DNA of 64,000 nt from assembly GCA_036365515.1 (NCBI GenBank), contig CM070874.1, forward strand, positions 113,195,235 through 113,259,234. Reading direction: 5' to 3'. The DNA comes from Torymus aiolomorphi (taxonomy: Eukaryota > Arthropoda > Insecta > Hymenoptera > Torymidae). How positions within the stretch are numbered: the first letter of the stretch is position 1; each line of letters starts with the position of its first letter. The notes beneath the pieces were generated by a model. The model searched no databases. It worked only from the letters and a program-made list of their open reading frames with translations, and was not told the origin of the DNA. Both the position numbers and the translations under genes were made by a program. Positions 24,824 to 38,668 of the stretch are shown here, one piece after another.

Positions 24824-25165
24824 TACACGGAGAGAAAAATTTCAGTAAAAATTACAAAAAGTTCCGCAATTTTTACTGAACTTTTCGGTACTGTGGTAAC
24901 AGACTGCCAAAATGAGCGGATTTACTTGACTTTCTATACTTTTTATAGAATTTTCAGTAAAAATTACCGAACTGTTCAGTAACTTTTAAATGAATTCTCT
25001 TAAAAGTTACTGAACAGTTCGGTAATTTTTACTGAAAATTCTATAAAAAGTATAGAAAGTCAAGTAAATCCGCTCATTTTGGCAGTCTGTTACCACAGTA
25101 CCGAAAAGTTCAGTAAAAATTGCGGAACTTTTTGTAATTTTTACTGAAATTTTTCTCTCCGTGTA
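24824..25165. mobile_element. Perfect 166 bp inverted-repeat element (TACACGGAGAG family)
   Basis: Arms 24824-24989 and 25000-25165 are inverted copies with no mismatch that I could find by eye, separated by a 10-base loop. The tips are TACACGGAGAGAAA and its complement, shared with the element at 44070-44793. TA at each edge may be the target duplication. CAGTAAAAATT recurs inside each arm. A transcript would form one long double strand. No protein is encoded. Confidence 0.85.
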
Positions 25166-25439
25166 AGAGGATTTTTCGTGAGATTAGCCAAACTTTTTAA
25201 AACATTCTATCGGAGTTTGTTATATTGTCTCATGGCATATATACGTTTTCTCAAACTTGAGTCAAAAAAAACTTTTTCCATACTTCTTCCAAACGTATAG
25301 TTGTTTTTTACGCGGGGAGTAATTGATTCCTATACGGTAGCTGATTGTTTTGCGCGGCATGGATGAATGGAATACACAAGAGTTATTGATACACCGAAAG
25401 TATATAATTGATTAATACGATAGGGGCGATAGATCGAGA

Positions 25440-26330
25440 AGAGAATGAATAGCACAAAAGTCTATTCAAACCTAATACCATCTAAAAACACGTTTATCTA
25501 ACACCGGCCGCGGACCGCCGCATCGTAAAGCCCATATCGCTATACGTATATATGTATATCCCGCAGTACCAATTCAATAGTCTATACCTACCACTCCTCC
25601 GGTCAATATTAGCACATCATACTTTTCCAGCGCTCTCGTCAGTTCCACAATTCCGCGGCCCGCCGATCGGCGAGCGCGCTTTGACTCATCGCCAACTATT
25701 TCACGCCCCCGTTACACTCTCTATCTCCATCTCTCTCTCTCTTGCCTCGAGCGAATCTGCAATTCCGATAGTCCGCGCTTATATACCGATTTTTCCCATT
25801 GTTTGCAAAATTGCCGCTCGCGATCGGAAGCAGTATATAGCGGCAGCATCACGCCATCTTTCTCGCGCGCTCGGACCATTGACTCGGCCGCAAAGCAAAT
25901 AGGCCGGCAGCAGCAGCTGCTGAATTATGAAACGCGCCGTTCCGGCCCGACACCCGTATATATACCCACCAATGCGCAAATTGCAAGCGAGAGAGTGAGA
26001 GGATGGTCATAGCGTACAAAGAGAGAGAGGGAGAGAGGAATATTATCCGTGTGCAGTATAAGCGCGCTGGGAAGTGGGGGATGCGGTGCGTGCGCCGCTT
26101 GACAAAGTTTGCGCGATTAAGGCGCAAGAGCGAGCGAGAGAGAGAGAGAGAGAGAGAGATGAGTGTTACGTTGGCTCAGCGCGATCGTGGGATTATCTGG
26201 GAAGTTGTGGCACGAGGATGAGTGGTTAGTGTCTTTGAGGTAATTTTGTTAGAATTGTTGGGAATACGTGGCACAGTGCTGTTTATGTAGGTTTTGGGAA
26301 AATGTAAAGTATACGAGGTATTCATTAATT
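25440..26330. other. Skew-switch unit
   Basis: The C/A arm at 25450-25720 includes CTATACCTACCACTCCTCC. The core has CTCTCTCTCTC at 25731-25741, GCAGCAGCAGC at 25910-25918 and (GA)n at 26136-26159. The G/T arm spans 26160-26330. Confidence 0.65.
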
Positions 26331-26879
26331 CGAGATTATTAAAATGTACAGGAACCTTGATGATATGAAGGATATTCCATTGATTCTATCGTTTGACACT
26401 ATTTTATCAAATGGAGATTTACTTCATCTCGTGATAAGAAAATAATGTACTTTATTTTACGATACGAAGAAGTTAATAAAGCTGGTTACTAACAACTCGA
26501 ACTAAGTATAATAAAAAAAATTATACTTGTAAAAAGCATTTCCATCCTTGATTTCTTCAAATCGACGTTGATTATGCCAATATGTACTTTTCCGTTAGCA
26601 TAAACTTTGTCAATAGTTTATACTTGAGAAACGGACCGTTACGACGACATGCAGTCACTTGCGATTACGTCACTATTCTGTCACTGCGTGACACGTTCTC
26701 ACGAGATCGTTGCAAATTGAGCGAAAAGACCGATTGAATATTCTCGATTGCGTATATTTATAGGTTAATAATTTGTCGTGACGCATCGATACTCGGCTGC
26801 ATAAAAATTCTCACTGTGGGAACTAACTTTACAGACTCTCGTGCGAGTCAATCAGTTAATATACAGTAAAAGCATTTTA
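26331..26879. other. AT-rich DNA, no gene seen
   Basis: AT-rich with no supported frame. GTCACT/GTCACG words recur around 26650-26700 (CAGTCACTTGCG, ACGTCACTATTC, TGTCACTGCGTG), too loosely to call a repeat. Confidence 0.4.
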
Positions 26880-27850
26880 ATTCCCCTTATCTTCCTCGGC
26901 ATGAATATTAAAACTATCTCACGTAGGGATTATCCCAGCGTGAACACGACGTCTATTACGCGATCTTTTTTCTGCATGTCCGAAGGCCGCGTTCTAAAAT
27001 AAGTCGCTGCGCCCGGCGACTCAACATCGCCGCGTGTGTAGTGTATATATATATATTTCTTTTTTTCCCGGCAAATCCGTTTTCACACGGCCTATTGCAA
27101 CACGCGCTGTGCAGTGTTCGGGCCGATTGTATATATACAACAACACCGACGATTGCGCAAAATTCCCGGCGAATTAACATCGCGCGCGTCTTTTCCTATC
27201 TCTCTTGTATACATAGAGAAAAACAGCTCGGCGCTCGGCGCATTGTATAACGTAAAAATAAAGGTGGTACGTATATACATATATTGGACGAACTTGACCC
27301 TGAACGAGACGCGATAATTTTCGGGTATATTAAGTAGACAAATGACGCAGAAAAAATAGAGACGAAAAAAGACGTTGAGCTCGTCTCCACGGATTATCTT
27401 CGGATAGCGCGAGAGCGTATCTAATCACGGTCTATAAATAGCCCATACATATTACGCTCGGTCGAGCTCTCGCAGCCGGTGTGTCTCCGGGTGAAGGTGT
27501 CTCCACAACGTTGCCAGTTTATTACAGCGAGCCGCTGATGAAACGTCTAAATATACAGGCGCCTTTGTCGCGCGCGAAATTTATAATGTCTTGATTATTC
27601 CTTCTCTGCGTGCATGCTGATTGCTTTGCGGTGCGCGACAAGTGGTCTTGTAATTATGAAAATGACATTCTCGCGCTCTTTTTTTTTTAATAACTCAGAG
27701 CGCCGCGCGTTTCTCTAATCGCCCGGCGTGTGCAATAAGGACTGATATATGGAGGCTTTCGAATGCTCGTTGGTAGTAAATATAATCGCGGAATTGTAAA
27801 AATGGTAACGAAGGTCCTTTGCGGATTGTTTTGCTTATATTTTTGTGATT
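26880..27850. other. Skew-switch unit (weak arms)
   Basis: A short C-rich arm precedes a long core (26950-27720) with TATATATATATAT at 27042-27055 and scattered CGCG. A G/T-rich stretch follows at 27720-27850. Confidence 0.35.
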
Positions 27851-27999
27851 AATGTTTAGGAATATAAGTCACGCTGAGAATAATGCTACAAATGTTGTAT
27901 TTTCCATTGAAAAAGTAATATTAAAAGAACGCATTGTACTGTCATTTTCTTAATTTATTCATGCAAATCTATATACGCAGCTGTATTAATTTATAACCA

Positions 28000-28830
28000 C
28001 CAGTTCTCAACTCATTCGACTTTTCATCTAAAAACATCTCCAAACTCCCCATTAAAATCCAAACTTTCCCAGTATAATCTATCAGTCAAGAGCCAAACTA
28101 CCCGGAAAACCAAATTACATCCACATAGGCACCTCATAATTCCCGCACCCGAAAAAAGCGAGCGAGCGAGCGCGAACGGACGTCGGAAAGCCTCGTAATT
28201 GTTTCCATCGCGCTTCTTATCGTTCGTTCACGCGCACATGCACTCTCTCTCTCATGTATGTGTGTGCGCGCGCGGGGGCAGATTACGTCCGCGTCGGGGG
28301 TACTTTAAAGGTCGTTAACTTAATTAACGGACGTACGTAATGCCCGAATGTCCGGGGCTCTCGACGGCGCGGCGGAGGCTCTGCGAAAACCGCCTTAACG
28401 AGAGACGCAGAGAGAAAGAGAGAGGGAGGGAGAGGTTCGTTTAAGCTTCTGTCCACGGTATTGTGCGACAATCGAGAAGCTTTCTACGTGGCCGGAATGA
28501 ACTGTCTCTCACGCGGTGGTATATAGTTTTTGAAAGTGCACCCGCCAAAGGGCCACGGCGGGCGGAAAGTTACGCGAGTTCATCGAATCACGTATGCACG
28601 TTGATATAATTTCGTTTCTGACTTTTCTATATACGATGGGGCTGAGGTAGGACCGTTATTCGGATGCAGAAAAATATTCATTCATTGGGATTGTAAATTA
28701 TGGTGCGAAGGTGATATCATTATGATTTATATCGCGTTACCCCATTATCTTCTTTAAAAATAGAATGAGGATGTGTATTTGTAGCTGCTTACTTCACTAG
28801 TCGTTTTTCAGGCTTGAATGGTTTGAATTA
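28000..28830. other. Skew-switch unit
   Basis: The C/A arm at 28010-28160 includes CATCTCCAAACTCCCC. The core has CTCTCTCTCTC at 28242-28252 and GAGAGAAAGAGAGAGGGAGG at about 28411-28430. The G/T arm spans 28600-28830. Confidence 0.55.
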
Positions 28831-29097
28831 TTCAAGAAAATGACAATGGACACATAACGGTATTAAAATTGCAAGTGCAGCATTATAGCGGTGAATCATG
28901 CAATGAGGAAGGCGACGCCATAATAGAGTTTATCACACCGTATATCACTTGTACTTTAAGTATTCTCTAACTTCAAGTCTAAAAGAGAATCACAAAATAT
29001 TCAGAAACGCTCCAAACTCAACTCCCTCGTGACGACATAATCAGTTTCTATATGTACAAATCTACCGTCCGAAGATATAAAAACCAGTGTGAAATAG

Positions 29098-29674
29098 CCC
29101 TGGTAGAAATACCTCTATATGAAATGGCAAAGAAGTTAGAAAATAGCTAGTAAAACTGGCTAATTAATAGCTATGATCAAACGATTTTTTGACCATTATT
29201 TGCTTATTTCTTAGATTGACGTCACAACAAAATATTCGTATTTGATTTACTTACTAATTTTATCTTTGATGAAAGAGCATTAAAGTGCATTGAATGGCTT
29301 ACCAAAATATAAATATAAATAACATTAACTAAAAAATCATTTGTTGTACTCCTTCTATGAATAATTCAGCAAAACTACTATTTCTCCATCTGATGCTGTC
29401 CCTCTCACTCCTTGTCATAACAGCAAGCCTTCTACTAGCCATTTCCAGACTAAAAAACTGATCAGTTTCAATACCTTTAAAATACTCAAGAACAAGCTTG
29501 TGCTTGTCTTCGAAAAACTCATCCTATTCATCAATCTATTAATGGCCATATAACAGGGGAAAAAGCGTTTCACCGGGAGCTAGAAACTGGACAAGATAAA
29601 TTCTCATTTTATAGCAAGTTTCTAAAATAAATAGTCAGTTATTAGTTATAAAATGTTTTGGATTTCCACCCGGG
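29098..29674 (-). mobile_element. Non-autonomous inverted-repeat element, copy 2 of the CCCTGGTAGAAAT family
   Basis: This 577 bp element begins CCCTGGTAGAAAT and ends with a diverged complement of it (GGATTTCCACCCGGG). It is a full-length inverted match to 4049-4648, with mismatches and small indels throughout, so the copies are not recent. AAACGATTTTTTGACC and GAACAAGCTTGTGCTTGTC are conserved. No coding frame. Confidence 0.75.
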
Positions 29675-30186
29675 AGATTTGTAAGCAAATAATGGCCTTT
29701 TCTGCTTCACGATTCACACGTGGACAATCAAATCACGGACAATCATCCATGCACCTTGCACGTATACTTACTTATACAGACAAAATAGCGCATAGGTGAC
29801 GCGCTGCTGCTCCCACGCTTAAGTGTCCGCTCTCGTGAAATATTGCCAAGCTCTAGTCCCTGTAGCCTGTCGTCTTAAAATCCTCGCCGTGGAAGTTGGC
29901 CCACCGTGATATATTGCTTATTTGCCTTCCTTTTTTCGGCGTGCGCAAGGGAGATTCAATGGGTAAAAATGAGATATTTTCCTCGGGCGGGCGTGTGTCA
30001 CACGGCAGAAATTACTACCTTACCGTTGATATAAATATGAATAGGGTTTTTTGGAAAAAGTATGTGGTTTTCTTAGGCTGAAATTTGAATGTGTTTGCTT
30101 TAGTGTGTATAATGCGATTTTTAAGACAAGCAAGTAATATTTATTACTATTTTTTATTAAAATTTGGCCCTAATACCTCAAAGAAA
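29675..30186. other. Unassigned DNA beside the fold-back element
   Basis: Mixed composition. Short plus-strand frames (29896-30081; 30085 onward into the fold-back arm) have no recognisable motif. No repeat is evident. Confidence 0.4.
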
Positions 30187-31600
30187 TATATGGGAGCGTC
30201 CAGCAGAAACGGGCCACCGAGCGCGCGCGGTGCCTTTTTTCGCGTAAAAGGCGCTCTGTTTAACTCGCTCATAATCGTATGCTGCGTCTTTGAAAAAAAA
30301 AACCAAGGACCTATATCGATAGATTTTTTTCTGCTCTTTCCAAATGCGCCATTGTTTTTATTGCGAAACGCGTTCTTCGGGACGAAAACTCGAGTTGAAT
30401 ATTGAAAGCCATTTTTCTCAAAGTATATCATGTTTTTTTTTCAAAATAAACTACACCATTGGAAAGTACAACTCTTAAGCTTCAAAACCCTATCTTGCAG
30501 AAGTTGGAGAAATAAAGGGTTTAAAAGTAACAACATGAAAAAGACAGCGCCGAGGGTCCACGCGAGCCCCTCGCGCCCGTGCGTACGGCACGTTTAAGTG
30601 CACGCTCTATTCAATTCGCTAATAATCGTGTACCAAGTCTCTGAAAAAAGAACTAAGGACATGTATCGATAGATTTTTTCCTGTTCTTTCCAATGGTACT
30701 ATTATTTTTATTCCGAAATGCTTCCTTCTAGTTGAAAATTCCATTTGAATGTTTAAACTCTATTTTTTCAATAAAATATCAGTCTTTTCTTCAAAATGAA
30801 TTATATTCTTCAAAAGTACAAGTCTTAAACTATAAAATATTATATTTTTAAGTTGAAACATGAAAAGTTCAAAAATAGTAAGATCAAAAAGACAGCGGCT
30901 GCCCGAACTTTTTACGCTATGCTCAAGGGCGGATTAATACAAGCGATGTGCTATTTCGCCCTTTCTTTTTTGTAAATATAAAATGTTTTGTAACTTACAA
31001 TGCCAATGCGTGGACATAATTTTGTGGATCTAGTTGTAACAGTTAGTATAATATTACAATGAACTTTGTTCATTTATATAACAAAATTTGAAAAACATAA
31101 TATATTAAACATAAAAATATCCATGAACGCACTGAAAACAGTGAAACAGAAATTTAAAATAACCTTATAGATTGTTTAATCTGGCATAACAATATTACCT
31201 TTTCCACATGGGCGCGAGGGGCTCGCGCGGACCCTCGGCGCTGTCTTTTTCATGTTGTTACTTTTAAACACTTTTTTTTCTCCAACTTCTCCAAGATAGA
31301 GTTTTGAAGCTTAAGAGTTGTACTTTCCAATGGTGTAGTTTATTTTGAAAAAAAATATGATATACTTTGAGAAAAATGGCTTTCAATATTCAACTCGAGT
31401 TTTCGTCCGGAAGAAAGCGTTTCGCAATAAAAACAATGGCACCATTGGAAAGAGCAGGAAAAAATCTATCGATATAGGTCCTTGGTTTTTTTTTCAAAGA
31501 CGCAGCATACGATTATGAACGAGTTAAACAGAGCGCCTTTTACGCGAAAAAAGGCACCGCGCGCGCTCGGTGGCCCGTTTCTGCTGGACTCTCCCATATA
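30187..31600. mobile_element. Fold-back element with about 390 bp inverted arms
   Basis: Arms 30187-30579 and 31210-31600 are inverted copies, beginning TATATGGGAG and ending CTCCCATATA. They differ by scattered substitutions and indels. The left part of the spacer (about 30597-30910) is a third, more diverged copy of the arm in the left-arm orientation; shared words include AATCGT, ATCGATAGATTTTTT and AAAAAGACAGCG. The rest of the spacer is AT-rich. Overlapping open frames on both strands in the left arm have no known domain. No transposase or clear target duplication is visible. A composite or segmental inverted duplication is an alternative. Confidence 0.8.
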
Positions 31601-31619
31601 CATCCTTATACGAAATTCT

Positions 31620-32254
31620 AATAATATTTAACAAAAAGAATAAATACACATTAAAAGTTAATACTTCCTTTTGTATCCCAAAACACCATCTACGCATAAA
31701 ATTCGAGTACCCGCGACACAGGCAATAAAACTCCTCCTACCAAAATTCACAAAGAAAAAAAGGGGAAGCTAAACATCACCTGCGTACGCGCCTCGCGGAC
31801 ACTCAGCTTTACAGAAATTTGACTTCGCCCCGCCCACACGTGCCGTGCGCGTGGGAGATAAAACTCGAAGTAGACCCGGGGCACAAAGGATAGACTCACA
31901 GAGATTTTCCGGGTGTCCACGTTCCATCTCTCTCTCCCTCTCTCCTCAAAACTTTGCTTCTCGCGCGATGGGTAGAAGAGATAGTCGGCGTATATAAATA
32001 CCCACGCTCTCCGTCCCTTTTTTTCTCTCCGCCATCCTTTCTCCGTACGCCGAGCCTCGTCTGATCTTCATCTCAGGCTTTTTTCTTTGTTGGGACGATG
32101 TGTGACTTCAAGCCAGGCTGGTCCTGTTTTTTTCCTCTCTTGGCCTCGCTTGTGAAGTCGAGGCGCGTCGTTCTTCTTGTCTGCGGGCTTTCTGGGACCC
32201 AAGAGGGTCTAAAAATACAGTGTCATTCTCTGATTTGATATTAAGCATGGGGTT

Positions 32255-32288
<34 letters not shown>

Positions 32289-32480
32289 GGTTTTTCGGAA
32301 ATGTTTATGATTTATTAATGAGGAGATATTATGCGCTCGCCTGACAAACAGAATGTAGACGGTGTTGTGAAAAAATGGTGGATGTATAATTTAAAAAATG
32401 TTTTGGACTGTTTTTTATATGAAAAGGTACGGTATTTAGTAGTTCCAAGAAGTAAAAGTTAACTGAATATTGAATAAGAA
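31620..32480. other. Skew-switch unit
   Basis: The C/A arm at 31630-31780 is followed by a core with TCTCTCTCCCTCTCTCC at 31927-31944 and (GA)n at 32256-32286. The G/T arm reaches about 32480. Confidence 0.55.
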
Positions 32481-32589
32481 CGTGTAAGGTGAACACTTTA
32501 GAAAATCGTTATAGCAGAGAACAATAAGTAGAAAATGTCCACAATAACATTTACTCACGGCGATTTTATGACTCGTAAAGTTTGCAAAA

Positions 32590-33620
32590 ACGACTTTATA
32601 GACTTGACTCTCTACTCCCACTCTGACTTTAATAACCTCCATTTTGCATAAAAATCCATGGACCAATTCATAAATAATTCTCAAAACCATCCTCAACGTC
32701 GAATTAATTAACACTCGTCTCTCGCTTACGTAAAAAGAATACGCACTCTTTCAACTAGTCGCTTCCTGTTTACAATACCGGCCATTCACGTCAAGAGCCA
32801 TCTCCTCTACCTCTATAGCTTCCTTAACAAAATTACCCTCTAAAAGCGCGCTAAATTTAAACTTTTTCTCCTAAATCCTCGAACCGATCCGAACTAAAAT
32901 AAAGCCCGGCCGAATTCCCGAATGATATTCATAACCTCGGAATCCGGCGAGCTATACGCGAGCGAGCGGCGAAAAAACAAACTCCTTCTCCGCTCTCTCT
33001 CTCTCTCTCTCTCTCTCGACCGGCTCATATACGCTCCTTCCTCGTTCTCGACTTTCTACTATACTACACCGGGGGTTACGCAACGGCCGACCGGCCGTCC
33101 AGTCGCGCGCGCCCGTCCGTTGATTATTTTTCATAGCTCGCGCGGTTCGGAAATTTTTAAATGGCGGTTGAATGAAACCGGTTCTCCCGCGCGTATACGT
33201 GCTCACTCGCTCGTTGGTCGGCTTCTCATCTTTACGCTCGCGGCCTGTGCTGCCTTTCCTTTTTCTCTCTTTTCGCGCGAAGAATCCGATATCTCGGCGC
33301 TCGTTTTCGTCTCTTTGGGACGAAAAAAAGGGATATACCTACCTACACGTATATATATGTAAGAGAGGCTTTCGCTGTGTATATGCGCTAGGAGCTCCAA
33401 GAGTCAAGGACGATGATCGAGAGAAATTTGCTAGATTGGAAATATGCTAATTCTCCCTCTCTCTCTCGCTCGCGAGGAGAGGACTTAGGGTTCCGCGAAC
33501 GTCTAGGGTTCGTTGAGTGAGTGAGCGAGCGAGAGTGAGAGAGGGAATATAATTATAATGGGAATCGGCGGAGAGGCAGATTTATCGAGTGGAATGGCCA
33601 CTCTCTGTCGATCGAGTTAA
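32590..33620. other. Skew-switch unit
   Basis: The C/A arm spans 32620-32910. The core has (CT)n at 32993-33017 and CG-rich words. The G-rich right side has GTGAGTGAGCGAGCGAGAGTG at about 33515-33537, then (GA)n at 33652-33688 just outside. Confidence 0.6.
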
Positions 33621-33649
33621 TTGCCTTTCGAATGGATTTTCCACTCGCG

Positions 33650-33651
<2 letters not shown>

Positions 33652-33688
<37 letters not shown>
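33652..33688 (+). repeat. (GA)n microsatellite
   Basis: About 17 GA units, ending in GATAGAGGG. It is on the right, purine-rich side of the preceding core. Confidence 0.95.
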
Positions 33689-33692
<4 letters not shown>

Positions 33693-33699
33693 GGAGAAG

Positions 33700-34243
33700 T
33701 TTCTCGCTCGGAGGGCGGCTGTACGGAGCGAAATGCCAGGAGATCACTCTGCTTTTGAATTGTACGCATTCCAGCGTGTATAGAGAGATTTTCTGAATAA
33801 GATACGCGAGACAAGTGTGCGACTGACTCTCGGGCGAAAAAAATTGATTCCTTATTCATAAGGTATAGGCAAAAAAGACTTGTTTGCTGAACTTGTCGAA
33901 ATGTCTGCGGCACTACACTCTAGAATGAGATTCTGAGATTCCGTTGAATGGTTTTCGATGTATGACACGTATCTTTGCATAACGGCTGATAAAGCTTAAT
34001 CAGCTTTTGCTTGAATATTTTGCATAATATTAAGCGATCGTGGAATTAATTTTATTTATTTATAAAGTTTATGAGTAGAAAGTTTTTTCAAGTTTAGTAT
34101 ATACTTTTTATGTAAGATTGTTTGTACACACGTGTACACGATTTCTACACACATTGTACACATGTGTATACACATTTCTTGCTTTTTTTCATTATAAACT
34201 TTCATGAAATAAATTATTTCTTCGCCAGTCAAAAAGGCGTCAT
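33700..34243. other. Non-coding DNA, no gene seen
   Basis: Moderately AT-rich. GTACACACGTGTACACG and related GTGTACAC words cluster at 34120-34165 as short near-palindromes. Nothing else is supported. Confidence 0.4.
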
Positions 34244-34816
34244 TCTGGTAGAAATTGTCTCTGTCGGAAATGGTCAAGAAAAAAATAAATAGCTAGTAAA
34301 AATAGCTAATTTCTGGGTAATGATGAAACGATTTTTCCAGTCATATTCTCTATTTAATGGATATAGCATCACCTTAAAATGTTTGTACTAAATTTTCTCT
34401 GTAATCTGATCATGTATTTAAAACCAAATATTAAAAAAAGATAGCTAACCAAAACGTGAACATGAGTTATTGGTATTTAACTCGTTTATAGTACTGTTTC
34501 AGGTGATACAAACGAAAACAATGATTTTTCCGTTTGATTCTGTCTCTCTTACTACTGGTCATAATGCAAACCTCTTATTAGCCATTTCCTAACTAAAAAA
34601 ATGACCAACTTTAACATCTTTTAAATACTCATAAATATAAGCTAATGTAAATTTGTGAAAAAACTTATTTTATTATTTTGTCTATTAAATGGTGAATATG
34701 ATCGGAAATGTAATGTGCGATGGATAGAAATAGCCAAGAAAAGTGTCTAGTTTTTGACGATTATTGGGGAAACTAGCTATTTATTAGGTAAATAATAGAA
34801 ACGTTTTCCACCAGGG
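34244..34816. mobile_element. Non-autonomous inverted-repeat element, copy 3 of the CCCTGGTAGAAAT family (most diverged)
   Basis: It begins TCTGGTAGAAATTG and ends TTTTCCACCAGGG, giving about 573 bp. It shares the order of words with copies 1 and 2: AATAGCTAGTAAAAATAGCTAAT, GATGAAACGATTTTTCC, and a central TGTCTCTCTTACTACTGGTCATAATG-like block. Divergence is higher than between copies 1 and 2. No coding frame. Confidence 0.7.
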
Positions 34817-35249
34817 ATTTCGGCTAATTAATTACCGCTATTACGTGCGATAATTATATTATATATCCTGGACATATTTGGTTACTTGGAGTTGATTAAT
34901 CCCGAGTTGATTAATAGTTTAAAAGCAAAAACATGTTCAAATTCATCGGGAATGCGTTATCGATAACTTTCTATTTGAGGTACAGGAGAAATTATATGTT
35001 ACGCTTGACACAATAGCCTTCATACTGAAATACTTCGAAGAACTATGTCAATCATCAATATTTAAATGCAATAAAATTTATATTTGAATTTATTATTTAT
35101 TAAAAAATGTATTATGCCATCTCAAAAGTTTAAATCCGAAATGAGTCGTAAGTACACAAAAAATTTCAATGAACATACAACCGGTAATTGAAAATCAATC
35201 ATTAAATAATAAATAAAGAATTGCACATGTTAACTTAGCAATTATATCT
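34817..35249. other. AT-rich DNA, no gene seen
   Basis: AT-rich with several TTGATTAAT words near 34890-34910. No supported gene or repeat. Confidence 0.45.
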
Positions 35250-36509
<1,260 letters not shown>

Positions 36510-36510
<1 letters not shown>

Positions 36511-36579
36511 TCTTTTTGTTTCAGGTAATTTTCGGCCACTTTCTATTCAAAGTAGAGGTTGTTAACAACTGTAGTAAGT
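36510..36579 (+). other. Candidate recursive splice site with downstream 5' splice site
   Basis: TTTCTTTTTGTTTCAG (AG at 36523-36524) is followed at once by GTAATT. A consensus GTAAGT starts at 36574 and would close a 49 nt exon (36525-36573). The layout repeats that at 22.5 kb on the same strand. It could be a small exon or chance. Confidence 0.33.
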
Positions 36580-37100
36580 AACTACTGCACTAAGTACCCA
36601 CTTACACAAGTTTCAAAATTATCTCTACTCTGGTCTACATTTCTGTCCCTTTATTATTTTCATTCTCAAAGTTCATTTCTAAGTTGCAGAAACAAAAGCT
36701 TACACCCAAAAGATTAATATTTCACTCTCATATCCTTACATTTTTCAAATGACATTATACTCCGCGTTTTACCCGACAAAAAAGCCGTCCCTCCCCACAA
36801 AACTTTATTCCCCTAATAACCGTAACCCCGCCAGCTCGTCTACACATCGGCCTTGAATACATATTTCCGTCCTCGAAACTTCTCTCTGCCGCACTCGAAA
36901 AAGCCATCCGAAAAACAGATCAACAAACGTAACCCCGGCGCAATAAAAATTTGCGAGAACAACGCTGCTAGAGTACGAGAAGGGCGGGGGGGGGGGGGCG
37001 AAAACTTCGGTCTTGGGACACCACACCATCATCCCTCGTAAAAAGCCGGCAGCAGCTCCCGCGTCTAATAAATTATCCACGAAGGAGGAACGCGCAGCTT

Positions 37101-37102
<2 letters not shown>

Positions 37103-37189
<87 letters not shown>

Positions 37190-37193
37190 TCGC
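37103..37193 (+). repeat. (CT)n microsatellite, about 90 bp
   Basis: Uninterrupted CT until CTCCCTCTC near the right end. It lies left of the core's (GT)n tract. Confidence 0.97.
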
Positions 37194-37477
37194 GAATTTT
37201 ACTTCTTGCCACCGCCGTACGTATATATACACACACACACAACACTCCAAATAAAAAGCTCTGCCGCACACCGAGTCATTCTATTTAGGACATGAGGCGT
37301 GTATGCATGTGTATACGCATATATATATATTTTCTTCCGCGCGCGAAGTCTGAAAAGTTTGCGCAAAGCACTCTCGGAGGTTTTTACCTCTGGTGCAAAC
37401 GCCTTACCATATCCATAGGCCGACATTTGCCATCCCGAATATAAAGTAGTTCTCGCGCGTCGGCGAAATTCTGAGTG

Positions 37478-37555
37478 TCGGTGTGTGTGTGTGTGTGTGT
37501 GTGTGCGTATGTGTATGTGTGTGTGTGTGTGTGCGTATGTGTATGTGTGAGTGTG
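37478..37555 (+). repeat. Compound (GT)n/(GTAT) microsatellite
   Basis: Two GT tracts are separated by GTGCGTATGTGTATGTG units, forming an imperfect duplication of a roughly 36 bp block. Confidence 0.9.
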
Positions 37556-38049
37556 CGCGGCTTGCGGCTTCGGCAACAACTTTGTAGGCGAATATCGTCG
37601 CGCGCGACGCGTTTCTCTCTTCTTCCACGCCGCCGTTTCTCTCTGTCTCGCGCGTATATTATATGCGAGACATTTTTCCTCCCGTCGCGCAAAGAGCGCG
37701 AGCGCGCGCAGTCTTGATAATTATCTTTGCAGACGCCTTTGAGCGCGCGACTACGCGTTACACGGGCTCCCCCTCTCGCGATGCTGTGTCCTTTCTTGCA
37801 AACGTGCGAAAGTGCGTTTTAAGACGAGGTGCTGTGAAGTACATACGTTCTTTTCGGATTATTTGATATTTTTTTAAAATGAAATTGTGAATTATTAAAT
37901 AACAATTGTTTACTATATTAGTAATAGTAAATATTTTATTGAAAAATTATTGTAAATTTGAAGTGGGAGTACACTAATTTCACATTTTATTTTAATTTTA
38001 CTTTATCTTTTCATAAATAATGCACATAATAATAATTTTCTAAAAAGTT

Positions 38050-38587
38050 ACACGCCCAGTAAAAACACGTGAATAATAAAGTTTTAATAAAAAGTTCCCT
38101 CAACAAAAGAGCCAGCATTTCAATAGCAAACTCGAGATGATCTATAAAAATGCTGACCCATTTCTTAATCATCGCGCACGACACACAGTCAGTTAACTCA
38201 ACGGCCCTCGACTTTCTCTCTCTCTCTCTCTTCCCCCTTTCACGAAAGCGGACGCAAAAAGACCCTCGGGAAAAAGAGGCTCCTAAGCACACGCACACAC
38301 ACATACACAGTCATCCACGTACAAAAAAAGCGCTTTCGCGAAACAAACGAGGAGGGAAACAAGAGCCGAGTCGAGCCGAGCGAGGGTCTCTGTGCACGCT
38401 CGTAGGCCGAAAAAAGGCCTCTGCCGCGACGATTTGCACGTACTATACGCGCCACTGCAATGCGGCTCGCTCTCGCGCATTGTCACACGGCGGTGGCGGC
38501 CTTCTCCTACACCTGTTGGATCCCTTTCTCCATTTCTCCGCAGCGCACGACGTCGTCGCCAAGATTACGCCGGACTTGCCGGTGAGT

Positions 38588-38668
<81 letters not shown>

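Larger units (their letters stand above)
36600..37990. other. Skew-switch unit
   Basis: The C/A arm at 36600-36850 leads into a core with a G-run at 36986-36998, (CT)n at 37103-37193 and (GT)n at 37478-37555. The G/T arm spans 37790-37990. Confidence 0.55.

Noticed and set aside
30085..30431. Overlapping plus and minus frames of about 100 codons in the fold-back arm
   Set aside because: Open on both strands because of A/T-run composition. I saw no known domain, and did not verify whether the frames are open in the other arm copy.
36805..37288. 154-codon minus frame and plus-strand frame through (CT)n
   Set aside because: Low-complexity frame across a microsatellite with no conserved flanking domain.
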